From an uncultured Clostridia bacterium (GTDB taxonomy: Bacteria; Bacillota; Clostridia; Christensenellales; Borkfalkiaceae), in NCBI GenBank assembly GCA_934273135.1, contig CAKQSU010000072.1, positions 1 through 6,485 on the forward strand: 6,485 bases of DNA, read 5' to 3'. The notes beneath the pieces are model-generated. The model was not told the origin of the DNA. It ran no database searches and saw only the letters and a program-made list of their open reading frames with translations. Positions 1 through 5,722 of the stretch are shown one piece after another. How positions within the stretch are numbered: position 1 is the stretch's first letter; each line of letters starts with the position of its first letter. The translations under genes and the position numbers were made by a program.

Positions 1-571
1 TCATGCGCTTAACGTACGGAACAAGTTCTCTTTCGAGTTCTTTATACGAAAGATACGAGCCGTCCTCTTTCCTTTTCCAGGAAGCGAGGTTGACTTCGTA
101 AATATTGACGGGCGAAGCGTACGGGGTGTAGTTTTTGCGCTGTTCCTCGTACCAGACCGCCTTGCTCGTAAGCCTTTCTATGTCGTAAAGTTTTGAAGCC
201 GTTGCGGGTGCAGTTTCCGCATGGTATGCGTAAGGGTCGGCTTTAAGGACTGTCTTTTTGCCGCAAGTGACGGCGTACTTATAGTTGTCGTACTTACGCA
301 AGCCTTTAACGGATATCTCCCAGGTTTCCCCGTCCTCCGTTTTGTGAAGCGGGTTCTTTCCGACAGCCCAGTCGTTAAAGTCCCCGACTAAGCTTACGGC
401 GTCGGCATGCGGCGCCCAAACCCTGAAAACGACGCAACTTTCCTTGCGGTCGAAGTGCGCGCCGAAATACTTATATGTGCGATAGTTTGTACCCTGATGA
501 AAAAGGTAAAGCGGCAAATCGGGACTTTCCGCGGAGGGATTATTCATTTTGCGAGTGCGCTTTGAAGCCAT
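1..571 (-). CDS. glgB: 1,4-alpha-glucan branching enzyme GlgB, N-terminal 190 residues (gene runs off the left edge)
   Basis: GlgB makes the alpha-1,6 branches of glycogen by cutting an alpha-1,4 chain and rejoining it as a side branch; it is cytoplasmic. The visible part starts with a short basic leader, then the family block FHQGTNYRTYKYFGAH (residues 24-39), then a CBM48 glycan-binding domain with VWAPHADAVSLVGDFNDW (51-68) and DNYKYAV (95-101). The catalytic GH13 barrel begins at VNIYEVNLASW (155-165) and continues to LERELVPYVKRM at the edge; the active-site residues lie outside the window. There is no extra N-terminal domain as in E. coli GlgB. The start at 571 is chosen because GGAG lies 5 bases upstream; the Met codon at 547 lacks such a site. 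A separate promoter lies at 701-729, with a leader of about 120 nt. Family assignment is certain; linkage to other glycogen genes cannot be seen here. Confidence 0.95.
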   Translation of the reverse strand, partial: MASKRTRKMNNPSAESPDLPLYLFHQGTNYRTYKYFGAHFDRKESCVVFRVWAPHADAVSLVGDFNDWAVGKNPLHKTEDGETWEISVKGLRKYDNYKYAVTCGKKTVLKADPYAYHAETAPATASKLYDIERLTSKAVWYEEQRKNYTPYASPVNIYEVNLASWKRKEDGSYLSYKELERELVPYVKRM

Positions 572-587
572 ATCTTCTCCATTAAGC

Positions 588-610
588 GTCCGACCGGACT
601 TGCCGGGCAA
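588..610 (-). promoter_or_regulatory. Two abutting dyads in the glgB leader
   Basis: On the transcribed strand, TTGCCCGGCAA (an 11-base perfect palindrome around one base) is directly followed by GTCCGGTCGGAC (5-bp arms around GT). They end 16 bases before the glgB start codon, just upstream of its GGAG. They could fold as two tiny RNA hairpins that affect ribosome access, or be a protein-binding operator. The symmetry is seen directly; the function is inference. Confidence 0.4.
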
Positions 611-655
611 ACGCATTGTAATTTAGTAATCTTTTTTTTGTTTTTTGTGCTTATC

Positions 656-695
656 TTTTTTAGCCGTTACTTTATTTTTTTAGTCTTTACTTTTT
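656..695. repeat. Two tandem 20-bp direct repeats at the glgB transcription start region
   Basis: TTTTTTAGCCGTTACTTTAT (656-675) is followed at once by TTTTTTAGTCTTTACTTTTT (676-695); 17 of 20 positions match. The pair sits just downstream of the predicted -10 box, so in the early transcript it appears as A-rich direct repeats. Part of the match is low-complexity A/T, but the AG.C.TTAC core is shared. It may be a tandem binding site or a slippage-derived duplication. Confidence 0.4.
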
Positions 696-700
696 ATTTA

Positions 701-729
701 AGTATACACGAAACGACGGAAAAATTCAA
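701..729 (-). promoter_or_regulatory. Predicted housekeeping promoter for glgB
   Basis: On the minus strand, TTGAAT (724-729) and TATACT (701-706) are separated by 17 bases, close to the SigA-type consensus. The predicted start of transcription is near 694, giving a long leader of roughly 120 nt before glgB. It lies between the end of the reductase gene and glgB, so glgB is probably a separate transcription unit. Confidence 0.6.
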
Positions 730-800
730 GACGTTTTGCAAAGTTTAAGAGTCGAAAAACGAATTTTTGGTTATTTTACACATAAAATGCGCCGTTAATT

Positions 801-1508
801 TTACATGCCGCCGTCAACCGAGAGTATCTGCCCCGTGACGTATGCGTTTTCGAGCAGAAACAACACCGCGGAAGCGACTTCCTCCGCCGTGCCGACGCGC
901 GGAATGCTAAGCCCTTCGCAAAATTCTTTCACGTCTTTTTCGGAAAGGTGCGCGTTCATCTTTGTGTCGATAAACCCCGGCGCAACGGCGTTGACGGTAA
1001 CGTTCGACAAGCCTACTTCCCTCGAAAGGGCTTTCGTCAAGGCGTTAATCGCGCCCTTCGTCGCGGAATAGGCAACCTCGCACGAGCCGCCCACAACTCC
1101 CCACACGGAGGAAACGTTGACTATGCGCCCGCGCTTTTCGCTTATCATATCGATCAAGGCTTGCTTTATGCAATTGAACGTCCCCGTGACGTTGACCGCG
1201 AAAAGATTTTCAAATTCTTCTTTTGTTACGTCGGTTATGACCTTTTGCGGCAATGCTATCCCGGCGCAGTTTATAAGCGCGTAAATTTTACCGAATTTTT
1301 TACGAACGGTATCGAAAGCTTCTTTCACGCTCCGCTCGCTTTTAACGTCGCAATAAACAGCGAAAAACCCGAAGTCTTTTTCAAGTTCTTCGGCGGCGGT
1401 TTTATTTGAAAAGTATGTGATAACGACGTTATAGCCCGACTTTTGCAAAACTTTTGCTATCGCCGCGCCCAAGCCGCCGTTGCCGCCCGTAACAATTACG
1501 TTCTTCAT
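801..1508 (-). CDS. ymfI: SDR-family NAD(P)H reductase, FabG-like; probable EF-P 5-aminopentanone reductase (YmfI type)
   Basis: This is a classical short-chain dehydrogenase/reductase of 235 residues. The nucleotide-binding motif TGGNGGLG is at 7-14, NCAG at 80-83, and the catalytic tetrad is N106, S134, Y147, K151; it ends in VDGGM. Such proteins are usually labelled 3-oxoacyl-ACP reductase FabG. Two things point elsewhere: the block around the catalytic serine (SSVWGVVGGSCEV, 133-145) resembles what I recall of YmfI, the Bacillus enzyme that reduces the 5-aminopentanone group on EF-P Lys32 to 5-aminopentanol, and the gene lies directly after efp. No other fatty-acid synthesis gene is nearby. 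The start at 1508 is set by AAAGGGG 8 bases upstream; a longer reading frame from TTG at 1556 would begin inside the terminator hairpin. The SDR call is certain; the EF-P role is inferred. Confidence 0.9.
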   Translation of the reverse strand: MKNVIVTGGNGGLGAAIAKVLQKSGYNVVITYFSNKTAAEELEKDFGFFAVYCDVKSERSVKEAFDTVRKKFGKIYALINCAGIALPQKVITDVTKEEFENLFAVNVTGTFNCIKQALIDMISEKRGRIVNVSSVWGVVGGSCEVAYSATKGAINALTKALSREVGLSNVTVNAVAPGFIDTKMNAHLSEKDVKEFCEGLSIPRVGTAEEVASAVLFLLENAYVTGQILSVDGGM

Positions 1509-1516
1509 TTCGTAAG

Positions 1517-1523
1517 CCCCTTT
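1517..1523 (-). promoter_or_regulatory. Shine-Dalgarno that fixes the reductase start
   Basis: AAAGGGG on the minus strand, 8 bases before the ATG at 1508. It decides in favour of the 235-residue product MKNVIVTGG... over a 251-residue reading from an upstream TTG. Confidence 0.75.
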
Positions 1524-1532
1524 CGAGTTTTT

Positions 1533-1565
1533 AAAAAAGGCAAAAGCCCGACGCAAAAGTCGGGC
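1533..1565 (-). terminator. Intrinsic terminator after efp
   Basis: On the minus strand a perfect 7-bp stem, GCCCGAC/GTCGGGC, with a six-base loop is followed by TTTTGCCTTTTTT. It starts 8 bases after the efp stop codon. The U-rich tail exists only in the minus direction, so it serves efp and not a plus-strand gene. The downstream reductase gene begins only 25 bases after the tail, and no promoter is visible between them, so the site is probably leaky. Confidence 0.8.
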
Positions 1566-1573
1566 GTATAAAC

Positions 1574-2134
1574 TTACTTTTTGACGCGTTCCATGTATTC
1601 GCCGGTACGGGTATCGATTCTGATAAAGTCGCCTTCGTTAACGAACATCGGCACCTGAATGGTAACGCCCGTTTCGAGAGTGGCGTTCTTTGTGGCGTTG
1701 GTTGCGGTGTTGCCCGCGACGCCCGGTTCGGATTCGGTAACTAAAAGTTCGACGAAGTTTTCGCAATCTACGGAGAAAGCTTTACCCTTGTAGAATTTGA
1801 CGGTAACGGGGTCGTTTTCCTTAATCCACTGCAAAGCGTCTTCCACCTGTTCGTAGCTAAGCGGCTCCATGTTATATTCTTCGTCCATAAAATAGTAAAG
1901 ACCGCCGTCGTTATAGGAATAAGTCATCTTTTTGGTTTCGATAACCGCATTTTCGACTTTTTCGGTCGGGTTGAAAGTTTTTTCCAAAACGGCGCCCGTA
2001 ATGATGTTTTTGAGCCTTGTTCTTACGAAAGCCGCGCCCTTGCCCGGTTTAACGTGCTGGAAGTCTACTATAACGTAGATGTTGCCTTCGTATTCGATGG
2101 TGACGCCTTTTCTGAAATCGCCTGCTTGTACCAT
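1574..2134 (-). CDS. efp: Translation elongation factor P
   Basis: EF-P binds ribosomes stalled on polyproline stretches and promotes peptide bond formation; it acts in the cytoplasm at the E/P site. The 186-residue length is the family norm. The N-terminal KOW-like domain carries the tip loop KPGKGAAF (29-36), with K32 as the modified lysine, as in Bacillus Lys32. The central and C-terminal OB domains follow; the signature [19 protein letters not shown] is at 156-174 and [10 protein letters not shown] at 175-184. The start is supported by AGGAG 7 bases upstream. It lies 80 bases after pepP on the same strand, a pairing common in Firmicutes, and is followed by a terminator and then a YmfI-like reductase that may act on K32. 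No promoter of its own is convincing, so cotranscription with pepP is likely. Confidence 0.98.
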   Translation of the reverse strand: MVQAGDFRKGVTIEYEGNIYVIVDFQHVKPGKGAAFVRTRLKNIITGAVLEKTFNPTEKVENAVIETKKMTYSYNDGGLYYFMDEEYNMEPLSYEQVEDALQWIKENDPVTVKFYKGKAFSVDCENFVELLVTESEPGVAGNTATNATKNATLETGVTIQVPMFVNEGDFIRIDTRTGEYMERVKK

Positions 2135-2171
2135 AATTTATCTCCTGATAAGTAAAATGTTTTTATTTTTG

Positions 2172-2186
2172 CGGCGCGGCGCGCCG
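2172..2186. repeat. All-GC inverted repeat between pepP and efp
   Basis: CGGCGC and GCGCCG, 6-bp arms around three bases, form a very stable small hairpin in an otherwise A/T-rich 80-bp gap. In the direction of pepP-efp transcription no U-run follows it, so it is not a normal terminator there. It could act as a pause, processing or mRNA-stability element. Confidence 0.45.
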
Positions 2187-2214
2187 ACTTTTTAATAGTT
2201 TTTTGACGTAAAAA

Positions 2215-3237
2215 TCAAAGGGTAACGAGCTTTCTCGTCGTCTTCATGAACGGAACGACTTTGCCGTCGCAAAGCGTAACGGTGTTTTCGATTCTTATAC
2301 CGAACTTACCGTCGAGATAAACGCCCGGTTCTATCGAGAAAACCATTTTGTTTTCGAGCGTTCCTTTGCCCTTGGGCGAAACCGCCGGGGGTTCGTGGAT
2401 ATTGACGCCGATGCCGTGACCCAAAGAATGAGTGAAGTATTTTCCGTAACCCCTTTCTTCGAGGATATCGCGCGCTATCTTGTCGGCGGCAACGCATTCT
2501 ATGCCGGCGTAAATGCCCTTTTCTGCAGCAAGGTGAGCTTCAAGGACGGCTTCGTACGCCTTTTTGAATTGCTTATCCGGCTTTCCGTAAAAGAAAGTCC
2601 TCGTCATATCCGAGCAGTAGCCCTTATACAAACAACCGAAGTCTATAAGTACGCATTCGTTGTTTTTGAGCCTCGTACTTCCCGTTTCGTGGTGCGGAAC
2701 GGCGGCGTTTTTGCCGAAAGCGACGATTGTTTCGAAAGACGGATTGCTCGCGCCGTGCTTTTTGAATTCGGCTTCTAAAGCGGCGGCAAGCTCCAATTCG
2801 CTTATCCCCTCTTTTATGAGCGGCAAAACGCATTTGAGCGAAGCTTCCGCAATGGCGCACGCTTTTTTGATGTTTTTAAGCTCTTCGTCCGACTTTATCT
2901 TCATCGAAGCGACCATATCCTTAGAGCAGTCTTTGAGCGAAAAGCCCAGCTCGCCGTACTCTTCCGCTTCGGAAATACTCGTCTTGGTGTAATCGATATA
3001 AAGGTCTTTTTTGCCCGTGGACTTCAAAAATTCAAACGCCTCGTTCTTAAAGCCTTTCACGACCGTAACGTCGGAATTTTTCAATGCTTTTTGAGCGGCG
3101 TAAAAATACCTCGGGTCAACGAAAAGGAACTTCTTTCCGTCCGACACGACAACGTACCCGTCGGTTGCGAAAAAGCCGGTCAGGTACAATCTTTGCTTTT
3201 CATTCGTCAACAAATAAAGGTTGTTTTCGTTAAGCAT
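2215..3237 (-). CDS. pepP: Xaa-Pro aminopeptidase (M24B family metallopeptidase)
   Basis: It removes N-terminal residues from peptides with proline in the second position, using two metal ions in the cytoplasm. The protein has 340 residues: a creatinase-like N-terminal domain (about 1-110) and a pita-bread catalytic domain (about 120-340). All five metal ligands are visible: D199 (LIDFG), D210 (SDMTRT), H274 (HSLGHGIG), E303 (SIEPGVY) and E317 (GIRIEN); H183 and H281 match the conserved catalytic histidines. Its length is typical of the short Firmicutes YqhT-type enzymes; E. coli PepP is about 100 residues longer. AAGGTG upstream supports the start. It is the first gene of the pepP-efp unit and is transcribed from a promoter at 3265-3294, divergent from the radical SAM operon. 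Exact peptide preference cannot be read from the sequence. Confidence 0.95.
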   Translation of the reverse strand: MLNENNLYLLTNEKQRLYLTGFFATDGYVVVSDGKKFLFVDPRYFYAAQKALKNSDVTVVKGFKNEAFEFLKSTGKKDLYIDYTKTSISEAEEYGELGFSLKDCSKDMVASMKIKSDEELKNIKKACAIAEASLKCVLPLIKEGISELELAAALEAEFKKHGASNPSFETIVAFGKNAAVPHHETGSTRLKNNECVLIDFGCLYKGYCSDMTRTFFYGKPDKQFKKAYEAVLEAHLAAEKGIYAGIECVAADKIARDILEERGYGKYFTHSLGHGIGVNIHEPPAVSPKGKGTLENKMVFSIEPGVYLDGKFGIRIENTVTLCDGKVVPFMKTTRKLVTL

Positions 3238-3264
3238 AATTTCACCTTCTTATTTACCCTAAAT

Positions 3265-3294
3265 ATAATAGCACACTTCGACTGCAAAAGTCAA
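3265..3294 (-). promoter_or_regulatory. Extended -10 promoter for pepP-efp
   Basis: On the minus strand TTGACT (3289-3294), 18 bases, then TATTAT (3265-3270) preceded by TGC, an extended -10 element. The predicted start is near 3258, about 20 nt before the pepP start codon. The signals are strong and well placed; a second TATAAT at 3337-3342 has no good -35. Confidence 0.75.
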
Positions 3295-3406
3295 TACAAA
3301 TAAAAAGATTTTTCGTCTATTTTTACCGTTTTCGCCATTATAAGCCCCCTAATTTTACCCGATTAAAAAAAATACGGGCAAATTTACGGTAATTGCGAAC
3401 ATACGT

Positions 3407-3435
3407 TTGACATACGAAAAAGAGCGGTGTATAAT
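3407..3435 (+). promoter_or_regulatory. Consensus promoter for the radical SAM/DUF4130 operon
   Basis: TTGACA (3407-3412) and TATAAT (3430-3435) are both perfect matches to the housekeeping consensus, separated by the optimal 17 bases. Transcription should start near 3442, giving a leader of about 54 nt. This rules out translation from the in-frame ATG at 3427, which lies inside the promoter. Confidence 0.88.
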
Positions 3436-3455
3436 ATACGAGCAATAAAAAAATG

Positions 3456-3481
3456 CTGCCGAAAGATTTTGCGGGCGGCAG
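3456..3481 (+). promoter_or_regulatory. Leader hairpin abutting the Shine-Dalgarno
   Basis: CTGCCG (3456-3461) and CGGCAG (3476-3481) form a perfect 6-bp GC-rich stem around a 14-base loop. The right arm ends at the base before the AAAGGAG ribosome site, in a leader of only about 54 nt. It could tune translation or protect the 5' end; no U-run follows, so it is not a terminator. Confidence 0.45.
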
Positions 3482-3488
3482 AAAGGAG
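3482..3488 (+). promoter_or_regulatory. Shine-Dalgarno that fixes the radical SAM start
   Basis: AAAGGAG, 7 bases before the ATG at 3496. It selects the 415-residue product over a 438-residue reading from 3427. Confidence 0.85.
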
Positions 3489-3495
3489 CGTAAAT

Positions 3496-4743
3496 ATGAT
3501 TGACGAAAGAAAACTCGAAATCTTAACGGAAAGCGCGAAGTATGACGTTTCGTGTTCGTCGTCCGGCTCGTCGAGGAAAAACGTTAAGGGCGGAGTCGGC
3601 AACGCAAGCTACGGCGGAATCTGCCATTCGTTTACGCAAGACGGGCGGTGCATATCGCTACTTAAAATCCTTTTGTCGAACAAGTGCGTGTACGACTGCT
3701 TATATTGCGTAAACCGCCGCAGCAACGACGTTCCGCGCGAGTCCGCCTCGCCCGAAGAGATTTGCGAGCTTGTCATGAATTTTTACAGGCGCAACTACAT
3801 AGAAGGGCTTTTCTTGTCATCCGCGGTGGAACGCAGCCCCGACTACACTATGGAACGGCTTTTAGAAGTCGTAATGCGGCTAAGAAAGCTTTACTGTTTT
3901 CACGGGTACATTCACTTAAAAGGCATACCCGGGGCGAGCAAATATCTCTTAAACAAAGCCGCGAAGTACGTTGACAGAATGAGTTGCAACATAGAGCTTC
4001 CGAGCGAAAAAAGCCTTAAACTTTTAGCTCCGCAAAAGTCAAAAACCGCGCTTATCGAGCCGATGGGAATGTTGGCGGAAAATTTGCGGCAAGCAAAGGC
4101 GGAACGCAACAAAAAGTTTTTGCCGGCAGGGCAGACAACGCAAATGATTGTCGGGGCTTCACGCGAGACGGACGGACAGATAATAAGGCTTACGCAGGCT
4201 TTATACAAAAAATTCGATATGAAGCGAGTGTATTTTTCGTCGTATATCCCGACTAATTTTACTTCAAACCTCCTGCCCGCCCGCCCCGCCGGGCTTTTGC
4301 GCGAACACCGCCTTTACCAAGCCGACTGGCTTATGAGGTTCTACGGGTTCAGAGCCGACGAAATTTCCGACGAGAACGAAGACCTTGATTTGACAATGGA
4401 CCCCAAGTGCCGCTGGGCTTTGCGCCACCCCGAATTTTTCCCGGTGGAGGTAAACGCCGCCCCGCCGGAAGTTTTGCTGCGCGTTCCCGGGATAGGGTTC
4501 AAAAGCGCGTACAAGATAGTTTCCGCGCGGAAGTATTCCAAGCTCGATTTTTGCGACCTTGTCAAGCTGCGCGTGGTTTTAAAGCGCGCGGCGCACTTTG
4601 TCACTTGCGGCGGCAAGTTCATCGGCGACGAAAAAAACGCGCAACGGCTTTTGCTTCTACCCGAAGCCGAGCAAAAATACGAACAACTGTCTCTCTTTTC
4701 TTCGCCGGAAATAAGCCTGAGCGCGCTGACGGGGCAATTATGA
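3496..4743 (+). CDS. Putative DNA modification/repair radical SAM protein (DUF4130-linked family) with a clamp-binding tail
   Basis: The protein has 415 residues. The radical SAM cluster motif is C64-VYD-C68-LY-C71, inside the family block from SLLKILLSNKC to VNRRSND. Upstream are YDVSCSSSG (16-24) and GGICHSFTQDGRC (40-52), typical of the family known as the putative DNA modification/repair radical SAM protein (TIGR03916, from memory). A helix-hairpin-helix-like region, VNAAPPEVLLRVPGIGFKSA, spans 319-338 and suggests DNA binding. QLSLF at 397-401 matches the beta sliding clamp binding pentapeptide. The chemistry and substrate are unknown for this family; a role in DNA metabolism is inferred from the domains and from known linkage of the pair to uracil-DNA glycosylase-type domains elsewhere. 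It is first in a two-gene operon, overlapping the DUF4130 gene by ATGA. The start at 3496 has a strong Shine-Dalgarno and lies downstream of the promoter. Confidence 0.92.
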   Translation: MIDERKLEILTESAKYDVSCSSSGSSRKNVKGGVGNASYGGICHSFTQDGRCISLLKILLSNKCVYDCLYCVNRRSNDVPRESASPEEICELVMNFYRRNYIEGLFLSSAVERSPDYTMERLLEVVMRLRKLYCFHGYIHLKGIPGASKYLLNKAAKYVDRMSCNIELPSEKSLKLLAPQKSKTALIEPMGMLAENLRQAKAERNKKFLPAGQTTQMIVGASRETDGQIIRLTQALYKKFDMKRVYFSSYIPTNFTSNLLPARPAGLLREHRLYQADWLMRFYGFRADEISDENEDLDLTMDPKCRWALRHPEFFPVEVNAAPPEVLLRVPGIGFKSAYKIVSARKYSKLDFCDLVKLRVVLKRAAHFVTCGGKFIGDEKNAQRLLLLPEAEQKYEQLSLFSSPEISLSALTGQL

Positions 4744-5486
4744 TTTATTTTACAAAAAGCGGACGCGACGGAATTTTGTGCGCTCTGTACGAAAGCTTCA
4801 CTCAAAAAGAATCCCCTTCCGCCGTGTACTCGTCAAGCTTTGCGCCCGTTATCGGGGAAGAGGTAAAGGAGATAATTTTTGACAAAGAAAACGCCGAGCG
4901 CGTGAAGAAAGGAATTATCAAACACGGGGGTATAAGCCTGTTATCGGCACTTTTTTATCCTTTGCGTTCATATTCGGACGATAAGGAAACTGTGGTTTTT
5001 AAAGCAGCCGAGCGGTGCCTCAATATGCGCAAAAACGTGCTTGACAACTTCTCCGACAAGTTCGTTTTAAGGCATTACGAGCTTACAAAGCAAATAAGTT
5101 ACGAAGTTCACAGAATGGAAGGATTTTTGCGTTTTGAAGAAGCCGAGGGCGGATATTACGCGCGCTTTACGCCCGACAACGACATTATAGACCTTGTCGC
5201 CCCGCACTTTAAAAGGAGATTTTCCGACGAAAAATTCATTATTCACGATATAAAGCGCAACAAGCTTTGCTTTTTCGACGGCGAGGCCCTGCATTTTTTA
5301 AAGCCCGACAAGCCCGTAACGGTGTATCTGACGGCAAACGAGCAAGCCTATTCTTCGCTTTGGAAAAAATATTTTAAGGCGGTAAGCATCACGGAGCGCA
5401 AAAACGAACGTCTGCAAGACAACTGGCTTCCCCGCCGTTACCGCGCCAACATGTCCGAATTCTCCCCTCCCGAAAACTTTAACTAA
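4740..5486 (+). CDS. DUF4130 family protein, probable DNA metabolism partner of the radical SAM protein
   Basis: The protein has 248 residues, about the family's usual 250 (TIGR03915/PF13566, from memory). Recognisable blocks are DGILCALYESF (10-20), FLRFEEAEGGYYARFTP (129-145), VAPHFKRRFSDEKFIIHDIKR (153-173), and a C-terminal block of YSSLWKKYFKAVSITERKN (204-222) followed by LPRRY (230-234). No catalytic motif of a known enzyme class, signal peptide or membrane segment is visible; it should be cytoplasmic. The family is almost always next to the radical SAM gene, and in some bacteria it is fused to a uracil-DNA glycosylase-type domain, absent here. Its ATG overlaps the upstream stop (ATGA), and only a weak GGGG precedes it, so translation is probably coupled. 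The biochemical role is unknown; a shared DNA repair or modification function is inferred. Confidence 0.92.
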   Translation: MIYFTKSGRDGILCALYESFTQKESPSAVYSSSFAPVIGEEVKEIIFDKENAERVKKGIIKHGGISLLSALFYPLRSYSDDKETVVFKAAERCLNMRKNVLDNFSDKFVLRHYELTKQISYEVHRMEGFLRFEEAEGGYYARFTPDNDIIDLVAPHFKRRFSDEKFIIHDIKRNKLCFFDGEALHFLKPDKPVTVYLTANEQAYSSLWKKYFKAVSITERKNERLQDNWLPRRYRANMSEFSPPENFN

Positions 5487-5547
5487 AGCAAAAATGCGGA
5501 TGATTGTGACGAAGGGATGAAAAAACAGTAAATATTTAGTAAAATAC

Positions 5548-5576
5548 TTGACAAAAATATGCAATTGCCTTAAACT
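5548..5576 (+). promoter_or_regulatory. Predicted promoter for the membrane protein gene
   Basis: TTGACA (5548-5553), 17 bases, then TAAACT (5571-5576). The -35 is perfect; the -10 matches 4 of 6 consensus bases. A start near 5583 would give a leader of about 140 nt. An arm of a loose inverted repeat, AAACTTAAAC (5572-5581) with GTTTAAAGTTT (5601-5611), covers the -10 box and may be an operator. Confidence 0.5.
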
Positions 5577-5645
5577 TAAACATAATAAGATATAAAGGAA
5601 GTTTAAAGTTTTTCGCTGACGTGTTTTCTAAGACAAAAGGCTTAA

Positions 5646-5697
5646 CGTTTTCAAAACGAAAGTTTTGTTTTTAGACGAGGCAGAAACAAGACTTTCG
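5646..5697 (+). promoter_or_regulatory. Leader region with competing hairpins
   Basis: Three pairings share the same bases. CGTTTT/AAAACG (5646-5658) is a tight palindrome. CAAAAC-GAAA-GTTTTG (5652-5667) has a GNRA tetraloop and is followed by a run of five T, like a weak terminator. CGAAAGTTTTG (5657-5667) can instead pair with CAAGACTTTCG (5687-5697), 11 bp with one G-U. They cannot all form at once, which is the layout of an attenuator or a translational switch just before the ribosome site at 5711. The hairpin could alternatively be a weak terminator for the upstream operon. No known riboswitch class was recognised. Confidence 0.35.
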
Positions 5698-5722
5698 ATA
5701 TATTAAAACAGGAGAGAAAATC

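Noticed and set aside
1509..1556. N-terminal extension of the reductase from a TTG at 1556
   Set aside because: It would begin inside the terminator loop, lacks a ribosome site, and the Rossmann strand starts properly at the ATG at 1508 with AAAGGGG upstream.
2192..2218. Possible promoter for efp alone (TTGATT, 15 bases, TATTAA on the minus strand)
   Set aside because: The spacer is too short and the -10 is poor; cotranscription with pepP explains efp better.
2395..2778. Long open frames opposite pepP, efp and the reductase
   Set aside because: They are antisense shadows of conserved genes, without ribosome sites or recognisable protein features.
3323..3392. Inverted repeats (TTACCG/CGGTAA and ACCCG/CGGGC) in the divergent intergenic region
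   Set aside because: The arms are short, interrupted and not nested on a common centre; in A/T-rich DNA this is near chance.
3427..3495. 23-residue N-terminal extension of the radical SAM protein
   Set aside because: Its ATG lies between the -35 and -10 boxes, so it would not be in the transcript; a strong Shine-Dalgarno precedes the ATG at 3496.
4407..4739. Upstream extension of the DUF4130 reading frame inside the radical SAM gene
   Set aside because: The peptide is Arg/Ala-rich and overlaps a conserved protein in another frame; DUF4130 homology starts at MIYFTKSGRDG (4740).
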